From: Ktedonobacterales bacterium
GTDB lineage: Bacteria > Chloroflexota > Ktedonobacteria > Ktedonobacterales > JADMIN01
DNA length: 34,182 nucleotides
NCBI GenBank assembly: GCA_025450405.1
Contig: JANWHL010000066.1
Span: 1 to 34,182 of the forward strand
Direction of reading: 5' to 3'
In this document: piece after piece, positions 18,983 to 26,205 of the stretch
Position numbering within the stretch: the first letter of the stretch is position 1
Layout: the number at the start of each line of letters is the position of its first letter
Notes under the pieces: generated by a model
Databases searched by the model: none
The model's input: only the letters and a program-made list of their open reading frames with translations
What the model was told of the DNA's origin: nothing
Translations under genes and position numbers: made by a program

Positions 18983-19142
18983 CGCCCCCAGCGGTAGGGG
19001 AGCGGACAGGAGGCACGGTCGTGGCCACCGGCGGTGCCGTGAGTTGGGCCGAGCGCACACTGGCACGCGGCCGCTCTCCACTCGACGCATTTCTGAACAC
19101 GGGCACCTGCGAAGATCCCCACGGTCACGCTCTTCGGCCTTC

Positions 19143-19592
19143 TTAGCGCGTCAGCGCGCCGCCGATCCGCCGGGCCCCGAGCCCGAGGATCGCCGTCAGC
19201 GCGAAGACCACCACCGCGTTGACGACATGGAAGCCCTCCAGCACGGGAAGCCCCAGCGCCGCGGGCACGTTGATGAGGAGGGGCTGGAGGACGACCAGGA
19301 CGAGCAGCAGCCCGGTCAGCCAGAGCGCGCGCCGCGGCAGCCGCGCGGCGAAACCCAGCGCCAGCAGCACCACTGGACCCAGGCTGAGCATCATGCCGAA
19401 CATCCGGTGCGCCGGCCACCAGGTGGGCTCGGCGAAGAGCCTCGCCCCCGCCAGGAACACCTGCGTCAGGATGGCCAGCGCCAGCACCGCGCTGACCGCG
19501 ACATACCCGCGCCGCCACCCGGTGCGCGCGCCGCGACCGCCGCTGGTGGTGTTGACGTCACTCCCGGTCGTTCCAATTACCGGCGGATTCAT
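19143..19592 (-). CDS. Small four-helix membrane protein, DUF6220-like
   Basis: A 149-residue membrane protein. After a polar N-terminus of about 28 residues come four hydrophobic helices: VAVSAVLALAILTQVFLAGA, MMLSLGPVVLLALGFAA, LWLTGLLLVLVVLQPLLI and VNAVVVFALTAILGLGA. QVFLAGARLF and the HRMFG motif, with a second His in EGFHVVN, resemble small membrane proteins of the DUF6220 type; the paired histidines recall haem-binding helices, but that is speculation. GGAGAA lies 8 nt before the ATG. It follows the MFS exporter gene by 105 bp on the same strand and may be the last gene of the padR cluster. Confidence 0.82.
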   Translation of the reverse strand: MNPPVIGTTGSDVNTTSGGRGARTGWRRGYVAVSAVLALAILTQVFLAGARLFAEPTWWPAHRMFGMMLSLGPVVLLALGFAARLPRRALWLTGLLLVLVVLQPLLINVPAALGLPVLEGFHVVNAVVVFALTAILGLGARRIGGALTR

Positions 19593-19697
19593 GGTTCGCG
19601 TTCTCCTTCTCGCTCATCGTCGCCCCAGGGCTGGGATGACCGTCGTATGAAGCGTATTTCCCCCACGACGCCGTGCCGCGGGGATCGCGCCGCGCGC

Positions 19698-20954
19698 TCA
19701 CCGCACGGCCCGCTCCGTCGCGCGCGCCTCCGCGCGCTCCGGAGTCGCGTCGGCGGGCACGTCCCGGTCCGCCGCGCGGGTCGTCCCTCTCGCCGTGCGA
19801 TCCCGAGACGTTGGTGCGCTGGGCAGCGTCGGGATCGCCAGCAGCGCGCCCAGGATGACCACCGCCGCCAGCGGTCCCACCAGCCGGCCAAACGCGCCGG
19901 CGCCCTGCGCGACGCCCAGCGTCTCGCCCTGCGCGTCCGCCGGGCTCGCCAGCGAGAGCAGCGCCGTGAGCGCCGGTGTCACCGCGCCATCGCCCACGCT
20001 GACCAGCCCCAGCGCGCCGAGCACCAGCGCCAGCGTGCCGCTCCACGGCAGCAGGATCAGCCCGGCGGCCAGCAGCGCCATCCCGGCGATCAGCACGCGC
20101 CGCTCGCCCAGCCCCTTGACCACCTGGCCGACCACCCCGCCCTGCATCACCACAATCACCACGCCCACGTAGGCGAAGAGAAAGCCGTTCTGCCGAGCGG
20201 TCCAGCCAAACGTGCGCTGGGTGAGCAGGACGAAGACGGTCTCCATGCCCGTGAAGGCCACGGTGTAGAGCAGGTTGATCGCGACCAGCCGCGCCACCCC
20301 CGGCCGCCGGAGCGCCCGCCCCCAACCGGCGACGAGCGCGTCGCGCACCCGCGCGGTGGGCGTGGGGACCGTGGTCTCCGCGACCCGGCGCCGCCGTGTC
20401 TCGGGCAGCAGCCGCCACACCAGCACGGCGTTGACCAGCGCCACCCCCATCGCGACCCAGAACGGCACCGCCTCGCCCAGCGCGGCCAGTGCGCCGCCCA
20501 GCGCCGGGCCAACCACAAAGCCCAGCCCGATGGCCGCGCCGATCACGCCCATTGCCCGCGCGCGCCCCTCGCGCGGCGTCACATCCGCCACCACCGCCTG
20601 CGCCGACCCGATGTTCGACGCGCCCAGCCCGCCGACGAACCGCGCCACGAAGAGCAGGGCGAGCGAGCCGGACAGCGCCGTCAGCGCGAACGCCGCGCCC
20701 TCCACCACCAGCGAGAGCAGGATGATCGGCTTGCGGCCGAAGCGGTCCGAGAGCGCGCCCAGCATGGGCGTGAAGAGGATCTGCGCCAGGGCATAGGCCG
20801 CCAGCAGCGCCCCGATCGCGCGCGGCCCCGCGCCCAGGCGTTCGGCCCAGAAGGGCAGCAGCGGAATCACCAGGCCGAAGCCGGTGAAGTCGATGAAGAT
20901 CGTCAGCGCCATGAGGACGAGCGGCGACCCAAACGTCCGATTGCGGTTCCGCAT
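19698..20954 (-). CDS. MFS drug-efflux-type transporter (DHA1-like)
   Basis: A 418-residue major facilitator with about 12 membrane helices, probably a proton-driven exporter. TGFGLVIPLLPFWAERLG is the first helix region, and GALSDRFGRKPIILLSL is the diagnostic loop 2-3 motif A. GFVVGPALGGALA resembles the motif C of antiporters, and FVGGLGASNIGSAQAVVADV fits the family. The last ~40 residues are polar (Arg/Ala/Thr-rich), cytoplasmic and not conserved. The start at 20954 is picked because GAGGTGG lies 5 nt upstream; the GTG eight codons earlier lacks a site. It follows padR by 72 bp, and a palindrome in that gap lies between the -35 and -10 of a likely promoter, so the exporter is probably under PadR control. 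The substrate is unknown. Confidence 0.93.
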   Translation of the reverse strand: MRNRNRTFGSPLVLMALTIFIDFTGFGLVIPLLPFWAERLGAGPRAIGALLAAYALAQILFTPMLGALSDRFGRKPIILLSLVVEGAAFALTALSGSLALLFVARFVGGLGASNIGSAQAVVADVTPREGRARAMGVIGAAIGLGFVVGPALGGALAALGEAVPFWVAMGVALVNAVLVWRLLPETRRRRVAETTVPTPTARVRDALVAGWGRALRRPGVARLVAINLLYTVAFTGMETVFVLLTQRTFGWTARQNGFLFAYVGVVIVVMQGGVVGQVVKGLGERRVLIAGMALLAAGLILLPWSGTLALVLGALGLVSVGDGAVTPALTALLSLASPADAQGETLGVAQGAGAFGRLVGPLAAVVILGALLAIPTLPSAPTSRDRTARGTTRAADRDVPADATPERAEARATERAVR

Positions 20955-20976
20955 GTGACCACCTCTGTGTACCGGC

Positions 20977-21006
20977 ATTTATGTCAGGGTTGACCTGAAG
21001 ACCAAA
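20977..21006 (-). promoter_or_regulatory. MFS promoter with a palindromic operator in its spacer
   Basis: On the minus strand: TTTGGT (21006-21001), a 17-bp spacer, then CATAAA (20983-20978). The spacer contains the perfect palindrome TCAGG-GTTGA-CCTGA (plus strand, 20984-20998). The block TTGAC-N-T-N-A is shared with the palindrome in front of padR at 21689-21708. This is the expected layout for repression by the adjacent PadR-type regulator. Confidence 0.55.
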
Positions 21007-21026
21007 AAAGGGGAGCGGACGTTGGC

Positions 21027-21674
21027 CTACTCCCGAGAGCCGGCGCCATCGGCCCCATCGGCGGACGGCGCGGCGAGTGTGGATGCGGCGCCGAGCGCGC
21101 GCGGGCCGGGCGCGCCCTCCGCCGGGATCTGGATCAGCGTCCGCGCCAGCCAGCCCAGCTCGGCGTCCAGCAGCGCCAATTGGTGATCGGTCACCAACCG
21201 GTGCGCGCGGTCCTGGATCTGCGCCGCGCGAATGTGGAACTCCACGTCGGCCCGCGCCCGCGCGACCCGCTCATAGCGCTCCCGCAGCAGCGCGACCACC
21301 TCAGCCGGTGGCAGCTGATCGAGGAAGAAGAGGCACGCGTCCAGATCGTCGAGCGGCGCCGTGTGGCCGCGGAGCGCCTCGCGCAGCAGATCCGCGAAGT
21401 GGCCGCGACCCGCCGCGGTGATGTGGTACACCTCCCGCTCGCGCGGCACCACCTCGTCGTGTGCTAGCCCCGTGCCCGGCGCGTCCACCAGCTCCCGCCG
21501 CGCCTCCAGATACCCATCCTCCGCCAGCCGCTCCAACTGATAGTAGATGGTGGGCTTTTTGATGTGCTCCGCGAACAGGTGGTGATGTTGTTCGATGACC
21601 TCGCGCACCTGCTGCCCGTACATTGGCCGCTCCAGCAGGAGTCCCAGGAGCATCAGTTGCCGGTAGTTCGCCAT
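21027..21674 (-). CDS. PadR-family transcriptional regulator
   Basis: A 215-residue regulator. The N-terminal winged helix is clear: LMLLGLLLERPMYGQQVREVI, then KKPTIYYQLERLAEDGYLEARR as the recognition helix and wing start, and EREVYHITAAGRGHF as the final strand. Residues 95-180 are helical, as in PadR proteins whose C-terminal part dimerises, and the last ~30 residues are a Gly/Ala/Ser-rich tail. PadR proteins commonly repress a neighbouring efflux gene and lose DNA affinity on ligand binding. That fits here: an MFS exporter follows after 72 bp, and related palindromes overlap both promoters, implying autoregulation. GAGGCGG is the ribosome binding site. Confidence 0.95.
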   Translation of the reverse strand: MANYRQLMLLGLLLERPMYGQQVREVIEQHHHLFAEHIKKPTIYYQLERLAEDGYLEARRELVDAPGTGLAHDEVVPREREVYHITAAGRGHFADLLREALRGHTAPLDDLDACLFFLDQLPPAEVVALLRERYERVARARADVEFHIRAAQIQDRAHRLVTDHQLALLDAELGWLARTLIQIPAEGAPGPRALGAASTLAAPSADGADGAGSRE

Positions 21675-21688
21675 GTCGCCGCCTCGTG

Positions 21689-21708
21689 TTATATCAACAT
21701 TGACTTAA
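21689..21708. promoter_or_regulatory. Candidate PadR operator over the padR -10 box
   Basis: TTATATCAACATTGACTTAA is an imperfect 20-bp palindrome with core TCAA-CA-TTGA and outer TTA/TAA. On the minus strand it contains TATAAC, the likely -10 of padR, 15-20 nt upstream of its start codon. Over 17 aligned positions it shares T-N-TCA-NNN-TTGAC-N-T-N-A with the palindrome in the MFS promoter (20982-20998). Confidence 0.6.
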
Positions 21709-21798
21709 TTGTACCGCGGCCGGGGCGTCGCCTCAAGACCATGATCCGCCTTGGGATAGTCCGCGCAGGGGTGGGCCTCTGGCGCGCCAGGCACGACG

Positions 21799-21826
21799 AA
21801 AGCCGGGCGCGAATGCGCCCGGCTTT
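21799..21826 (-). terminator. Intrinsic terminator of rpmB
   Basis: AAAGCCGGGCGC and its perfect complement form a 12-bp stem with a 4-nt loop. On the minus strand the stem ends in CTTT followed by CGTCGT, a short T-rich tail. It lies 93 nt after the rpmB stop and before the padR promoter, separating the two leftward units. Confidence 0.75.
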
Positions 21827-21918
21827 GGAGTGACCCTCTATCGCGAAGCCCGATGGCTGGCACGAGGCATGCGGTCAGCACCAGAGCGTATGCCGGCGCG
21901 TGGTCGCCGCGCCTCAGC

Positions 21919-22113
21919 CTAGCGGGCCTTCGGCACCTTGACCATCGTGCGCAGACACCGCGTGCAAATGTTCACCGTCCGCATCCGCCCGTCGATCATC
22001 AGATGGCGGTGCTGCACGTTCACCACGAACCGCCGATTGGTCTTGCGGTTCGAGTGGCTGACCTTGTGGCCGTATCCCGGCTTGCGCTCACAGACATCAC
22101 AGCGACCATGCAT
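21919..22113 (-). CDS. rpmB: 50S ribosomal protein L28
   Basis: A 64-residue ribosomal protein of the large subunit. CDVCERKPGYGHKVSHSNRK is the characteristic L28 N-terminus, and VNVQHRHLMIDGRMRTVNIC with CTRCLRTM completes the family pattern. It keeps two CxxC pairs (CDVC, CTRC), so this is the zinc-binding form; bacteria often carry a zinc-free paralogue elsewhere. Length and basic charge are normal. The leader of about 48 nt is short, and an intrinsic terminator lies downstream, so this is a single-gene unit. Its divergent placement opposite asp23 and the fatty acid kinase genes matches the arrangement known in Bacillus. Confidence 0.97.
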   Translation of the reverse strand: MHGRCDVCERKPGYGHKVSHSNRKTNRRFVVNVQHRHLMIDGRMRTVNICTRCLRTMVKVPKAR

Positions 22114-22126
22114 GTCGCGCTACCCC

Positions 22127-22156
22127 TTTACACCGAGTGGTGGCGTCCTGTATGAT
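22127..22156 (+). promoter_or_regulatory. Promoter of the asp23-fakA-fakB unit
   Basis: TTTACA (22127-22132), an 18-bp spacer and TATGAT (22151-22156); each hexamer differs from the sigma-70 consensus at one position. The predicted start near 22163 is about 130 nt before the asp23 ATG. It overlaps the rpmB leader on the other strand. Confidence 0.7.
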
Positions 22157-22167
22157 GACACCCCAAG

Positions 22168-22196
22168 AGTATATCATCCGAGCCATGTCCGCGCAA
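22168..22196 (-). promoter_or_regulatory. Promoter of rpmB
   Basis: On the minus strand: TTGCGC (22196-22191), a 17-bp spacer and TATACT (22173-22168). The start predicted near 22161 gives a leader of about 48 nt. It faces the plus-strand promoter at 22127-22156, with start points only a few bases apart, so the two polymerases would compete. Confidence 0.7.
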
Positions 22197-22292
22197 GACG
22201 GGACCCGCATCCACGACGGTTGGCCGCGCGGGTGACCGGGCGTCCTGGCGCCAGCGGCGCACGAGAGCGCACGAGAAAGAATCGGGGAGACG

Positions 22293-22853
22293 ATGGAGAT
22301 CCGGACCCGGCCCGCCGAGCCGCCGACCTCACCGCCGCCTGGCGCGCGCCTCCGGCCGCCACTGGCGCCGCGATCGCGGCCCGCGCCTCTGGCCCCGCCC
22401 CGCGGCAAGATCGAGGTCTCCGCGCGTGCCATCGCCACGGTGGCTGGCCGCGCCACCACTGAGTGCTACGGCGTGGTCGGCATCGCCGATCGCCACTCGC
22501 GCTTTGTCCGCCTCGAGTTCCTGCCCCCCGAACGCTACGATCACGGCGTGGAAGTGCGCTTCGTCCAGGATCACGTGGCGATCGAGCTGTATGTGGTGCT
22601 GGAGTACGGCCTGCGCATCTCCGAGATCGCCCGCAACCTGATCAAAGATGTCAAATACGCCGTCGAGCGGAGCCTGGGCCTCTCGGTCGTGGAGGTCAAC
22701 GTCAATGTCCAGGGCCTGCGCGTCAGCGATCCACGACCCGGCGATCATGGGGCCGGCGATCATCAGCCTGGCGATCAGGAGGCCGGCGAGCGGCGCGAGC
22801 CCGCGCCGCTTGGTGAGCCCACCGAGCGGGCCGACCGGCGCGAGCGCGGCTGA
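22293..22853 (+). CDS. Asp23/Gls24 family envelope stress-type protein
   Basis: A 186-residue protein of the Asp23/Gls24 (DUF322, YloU-like) family. The core runs from about 38 to 148: GKIEVSARAIATVAGRATTE, CYGVVGIADR, VEVRFVQDHVAIELYVVLEYG, ISEIARNLIKDVKYAVERSLG and VVEVNVNVQGLRV. Members are small membrane-associated or alkaline-stress proteins; the Bacillus homologue is next to the fatty acid kinase gene, as here. A Pro-rich N-terminal extension (PPTSPPPGARLRPPL) and an acidic/charged C-terminal tail with repeated G-D-H/Q units are not part of the family core. GGGGAGA lies about 5 nt before the ATG. The stop codon falls in the first of three tandem 14-bp repeats. Confidence 0.92.
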   Translation: MEIRTRPAEPPTSPPPGARLRPPLAPRSRPAPLAPPRGKIEVSARAIATVAGRATTECYGVVGIADRHSRFVRLEFLPPERYDHGVEVRFVQDHVAIELYVVLEYGLRISEIARNLIKDVKYAVERSLGLSVVEVNVNVQGLRVSDPRPGDHGAGDHQPGDQEAGERREPAPLGEPTERADRRERG

Positions 22854-22883
22854 CCGAGCGCGGCTGACCGAGCGCGGCTGACC
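22842..22883. repeat. Three tandem 14-bp repeats at the asp23 stop
   Basis: GAGCGCGGCTGACC is repeated exactly at 22842-22855, 22856-22869 and 22870-22883. Each copy contains TGA; the first is the asp23 stop codon. Just upstream, GGCGATCA-type repeats (22740-22785) encode the G-D-H/Q tail, so the 3' end of this gene has grown by slippage. Confidence 0.85.
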
Positions 22884-23070
22884 GGGAGCGGCGGGCCGCG
22901 GGCCGGGCCCGTGGCGCGCCTGGAGCCAGCTATGCCACTGTACGCGCCACGTGCGCGGGAGCGAGTGCCACAGGCGCGTTGGGCGCCGCGGGCCAGTCAG
23001 CGCGGGACCTCGTAGGGCGGTCGTGTGAGAGGAACGGAGGGCGGGAGGGGATCGTTGGTCCCCGACGACT

Positions 23071-24831
23071 ATGGCAGGTAAATTCTGGTCGCGCCTCACC
23101 GGCGCGCGCACCAAGCGCATCACGGCGTTCGACGGCCAGGATCTCAAGGGCGCCATGCTGGCCGCCCACGCCTGGCTTCGTGAGCACCGCGACATCATCA
23201 ACGCGCTCAACGTCTTCCCCGTGCCCGACGGCGACACCGGTACCAACATGTCGCTCACGATGGACGCCGCCATCCGCGCCATCGCCGACGCCACCGACAC
23301 CTCCGTCTCCATCATCGCCGAGAAGCTCTCGCGCGGTGCCCTGATGGGCGCCCGAGGCAACTCCGGCGTCATCACCTCCCAGATCCTCCGCGGCATCAGC
23401 AACGGCATCGACGGCAAGGACACCATCACCCCCGCTGACTTCGCGGCCGCCCTCGGCCTCGCCGCCCAGATGGCCTATCGCGCCGTCATCAAGCCGGTGG
23501 AGGGCACCATCCTCACCGTCGTGCGTGAGAGCGCCGAGGCCGCCCAGCGCAGCGCCGCCGGCGGCGCCGACATGACCGTGCTCCTGACCGACATTGTCAC
23601 CGCCGCGCGAGCCGCCGTGGCCAAGACCCCCGACCTCCTGCCCACGCTCAAGCAAGCCGGCGTCGTGGATGCCGGCGGCCAGGGGCTCACCACCATCTTT
23701 GAGGGCATGCTCCGCTTCGTCCGCGGCGAGCCTACCCAGCTCTCGCCCGCCCAGGAGCGCGCCGAGTCCGAGGATGTCCACCGCGGCCGCGTCTCCATCG
23801 AGGAGGAGTACGGCTACGAGGTCGTCTTCCTCCTGCGCGGCGAGAACCTGAACATCGACGAGATCCGCGACACCATCACCCGTATGGGCGGTGTCTCCAC
23901 GGTCGTCGCCGGCGATACGCGCCTGCTCAAGGTCCACACGCATACCCAGCACCCCGGCGAGATCCTCGATTATGGGGTCAGCCTGGGCAGCCTCCAGGAC
24001 ATCAACATCGAGAACCTCCAGGAGCAGAGCCTGCGCTATGCCGCCGAAGGCGCCCGCGAGCGCGGCGAGACGGAGGCGACACCAGGCGCCAATGGCGCGG
24101 CCGCTGGTGGCGCGACTACCGCGGCGGGCACCGCCGTGGCCGTGCCGCCCGCTCCCACCGCGCGCCGTGAGATCGGCGAGGTCGCCACCGTCGCGGTGGC
24201 GGCTGGCGACGGCTGGCGCCGGGTCTACGAGAGCCTGGGCGTTGCCGCCATCGTGCCCGGCGGCCAGACGATGAACCCGAGCACGCAGGAGCTCCTCGCC
24301 GCCGTCGAGAGCGTCCCCTCGCCCAAGGTGATTCTGCTGCCCAATAATGGCAATGTGATCATGAGCGCGCGCCAGGTGGAGCAGCTCACCCAGAAGCAGG
24401 TCTGCGTCGTGCCCAGCCGCTCGCTGCCCCAGGGCGTCAGCGCGCTGCTCGCCTTCAACTTCGACGCCGACTTCGCCGCCAACTGTCGCGCGATGGAGGC
24501 GGCCCTGGGCAATGTCCAGACCGTCGAGATCACGCGCGCCGTGCGCACCGTCGATCTGGATGGCATCCACTGCGATGAGGGTGACATTATCGGCCTCGTC
24601 AACGACCGGCTCGTCGCGGCCGGCCAGGATGGCGACACCGTCATCCGCGCGGCGCTCGGCCGCGCTGAGGTGGAACGCTACGAGATCATCACGCTGTACT
24701 ACGGCGCCGAGACCGACGAAGCCGCCGCGCTAGCCCTGGCCGGCCGCATCCGCGGCTGGTACAACGGGATCGAGGTCGAGGTCGTCAACGGCGGACAGCC
24801 GTACTACGCCTTCATTCTGGCCGTGGAATGA
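23071..24831 (+). CDS. fakA: Fatty acid kinase ATP-binding subunit FakA-like (DAK2 domain)
   Basis: A 586-residue cytoplasmic kinase subunit of the YloV/FakA family. The N-terminal DhaL-like domain (about 20-220) has NVFPVPDGDTGTNMSLTM, where Asp53 and Asp55 are expected to hold magnesium-ATP, plus GARGNSGVITSQILRG and DAGGQGL. A middle domain (about 250-340) and a C-terminal FakB-interacting region (VPSRSLPQGVSALLAFN, EIITLYYGAET) follow, linked by an Ala/Gly/Thr-rich spacer near 345-375. FakA phosphorylates fatty acids bound to FakB, giving acyl-phosphates for phospholipid synthesis. The partner gene follows directly. The ATG at 23071 lacks a ribosome binding site at normal distance (GGGAGGGG is ~20 nt away) and no in-frame alternative exists upstream, so initiation may be weak or leader-dependent. 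Confidence 0.95.
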   Translation: MAGKFWSRLTGARTKRITAFDGQDLKGAMLAAHAWLREHRDIINALNVFPVPDGDTGTNMSLTMDAAIRAIADATDTSVSIIAEKLSRGALMGARGNSGVITSQILRGISNGIDGKDTITPADFAAALGLAAQMAYRAVIKPVEGTILTVVRESAEAAQRSAAGGADMTVLLTDIVTAARAAVAKTPDLLPTLKQAGVVDAGGQGLTTIFEGMLRFVRGEPTQLSPAQERAESEDVHRGRVSIEEEYGYEVVFLLRGENLNIDEIRDTITRMGGVSTVVAGDTRLLKVHTHTQHPGEILDYGVSLGSLQDINIENLQEQSLRYAAEGARERGETEATPGANGAAAGGATTAAGTAVAVPPAPTARREIGEVATVAVAAGDGWRRVYESLGVAAIVPGGQTMNPSTQELLAAVESVPSPKVILLPNNGNVIMSARQVEQLTQKQVCVVPSRSLPQGVSALLAFNFDADFAANCRAMEAALGNVQTVEITRAVRTVDLDGIHCDEGDIIGLVNDRLVAAGQDGDTVIRAALGRAEVERYEIITLYYGAETDEAAALALAGRIRGWYNGIEVEVVNGGQPYYAFILAVE

Positions 24832-24905
24832 GTCCCCCGCCGGCGGGGCGCGCCGGCACAGCGAGCGCCGCCGCGAGCCGATGGGCGCGCGGGGTGGAGG
24901 GCACC

Positions 24906-25751
24906 GTGGCCGTACGCATCGTGGTCGACAGCACAGCGGACATCCCGCGCGATCGCGCCAGCACGCTGGGGATCGAGATCGCCCCGCTGGCGGTGCTCTT
25001 CGGCGACCAGGCTTACCTGGACGGGATCGATCTGGACGGACCGACCTTCTATCAGAAGCTCGCCGCCAGCACCGTCTTGCCCACCACCTCGGCGCCCTCG
25101 CCGGGCATCTTCGAGGAGGCGTATCAGCGGGCCATCGCCGCTGGCGCCACCGCCATCCTCTCCATCCACCTCGCCAGCGCCCTCAGCGGCACCTTGCAGG
25201 CGGCTCGCACCGCCGCCCAGGTGGTGAGCCAGCGCAGCGGCATCCCCATCGAGCTGGTGGACTCCGGCACGGTCAGCGCCGGCTTTGGCCTGCCCGCCGA
25301 GATGGTCGCCGCCGAGGCGCTCCAAGGCAAGGGTCTGCCCGAGCTGAAGGCCCGCGCCGAGAGCCTCTGCCGCCGCGCCCGCATCTACGCCGTCCTCGAC
25401 ACACTGACCTATCTCCAGCGCGGCGGACGCATCGGCCGTGCCCAGGCCATGGTCGGCACGCTCCTCAATGTCAAACCCATCATCGCCGTCCGCGACGGCC
25501 AGGTCGTGCCCGTCGAGAACGTGCGCACCCGCGGCAAGGCCTATGAGCGCATCGGCCAGCTCACCGCCGCGCTCGGTCCGCTGGAGGCGCTCGCGCTCGT
25601 CGAGAGCGACCAGACCGCCGCCCAGCAGCTCACGGCCGTCGTTCAGCGCGTGTGGGATGGCCCGATCGAGGACTTCGCGCTCGGCCCGGTTGTCGGCACC
25701 CACGCCGGGCCCGCCGCGGCGGGCGTGGCGGCCATCCTGCGCGAAGGGTAG
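24906..25751 (+). CDS. DegV-family fatty-acid-binding protein, FakB-like
   Basis: A 281-residue DegV protein that would present a bound fatty acid to FakA. IVVDSTADIPRDRAS (residues 5-19), TSAPSPGIFEEAYQRAI, ILSIHLASALSGTLQAAR, VDSGTVSAGFGLPAEM, DTLTYLQRGGRIGRAQ and LNVKPIIAVRDGQVVPVENV are all standard DegV motifs; Ser and Thr in the first two clamp the fatty acid head group. The GTG at 24906 is taken as start because GGAGGG lies 4-5 nt upstream and gives the usual family length. The alternative ATG at 24828 overlaps the fakA stop as ATGA and would add 26 non-conserved residues; coupling from there cannot be excluded. Together with fakA it forms a complete kinase pair. Confidence 0.94.
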   Translation: MAVRIVVDSTADIPRDRASTLGIEIAPLAVLFGDQAYLDGIDLDGPTFYQKLAASTVLPTTSAPSPGIFEEAYQRAIAAGATAILSIHLASALSGTLQAARTAAQVVSQRSGIPIELVDSGTVSAGFGLPAEMVAAEALQGKGLPELKARAESLCRRARIYAVLDTLTYLQRGGRIGRAQAMVGTLLNVKPIIAVRDGQVVPVENVRTRGKAYERIGQLTAALGPLEALALVESDQTAAQQLTAVVQRVWDGPIEDFALGPVVGTHAGPAAAGVAAILREG

Positions 25752-25806
25752 CGCGATTAGCGCGGCGGCGATCGCCAGGCCCACGACCCAGGGAGGGGGC
25801 GCGCCC

Positions 25807-26205
25807 ATGCCACGGTTCTTCACGCGTGCCGAGGCCGACGCGCTGCTCCCGCGCCTCGATCCCGTGCTCGTCGAGCTGCGTGACCTCCGTGCCGAGCTGA
25901 GCACCGAGGAAGAAGCGCTGGGCCAGCTGCGCCAGCGGATGCTCGGGAATGGCCACGGCCTCCAGGGCGCTCTCACCCGCCACCGGGCCCGCGCCGCCGA
26001 GATCGTCGCCGCCATCAACGAACGCGTGCGCCAGATCAACGGCTGGGGCGTCCTGGTCAAAGACCTCGAGATGGGCCTGGTGGATTTCCCCACCGAGCGC
26101 GACGGTGAGGAGGTCTACCTCTGCTGGCGCCTGGGCGAGCCGCGTGTCGCCTGGTGGCACTCTATCGAGGGCGGCTTCGCCGCGCGCGAGCCCCTCGAAG
26201 ATTAG
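25807..26205 (+). CDS. DUF2203 family protein
   Basis: A 132-residue cytoplasmic protein of the DUF2203 (COG4911) family. RFFTRAEADALLPRLDPVL opens a helical N-terminal part with a coiled-coil-like stretch (LRDLRAELSTEEEALGQLRQ). INGWGVLVKDLEMGLVDFP and EVYLCWRLGEPRVAWWHS are the conserved strands with the C-terminal W-W-H. The function is unknown. GGGAGGGGG lies 8 nt before the ATG. It begins 55 bp after the FakB-like gene and is probably its operon partner. Its stop codon overlaps that of the convergent membrane-protein gene by two bases. Confidence 0.92.
   Translation: MPRFFTRAEADALLPRLDPVLVELRDLRAELSTEEEALGQLRQRMLGNGHGLQGALTRHRARAAEIVAAINERVRQINGWGVLVKDLEMGLVDFPTERDGEEVYLCWRLGEPRVAWWHSIEGGFAAREPLED

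Noticed and set aside
18983-19142. Terminator between rlmN and the DUF6220-like gene
   Set aside because: Several short stems such as GGCAC/GTGCC can be drawn near 19014-19040, but none is long or followed by a T-run.
22930-24570. A 546-codon leftward open frame opposite fakA
   Set aside because: Antisense shadow caused by high third-position G+C; it translates into Asp/Gly/His/Leu-rich sequence with no motif or ribosome binding site.
24828-24905. FakB-like start at the ATGA overlap with fakA
   Set aside because: It would add 26 residues not seen in DegV proteins; the GTG at 24906 has a proper ribosome binding site and gives the family length.
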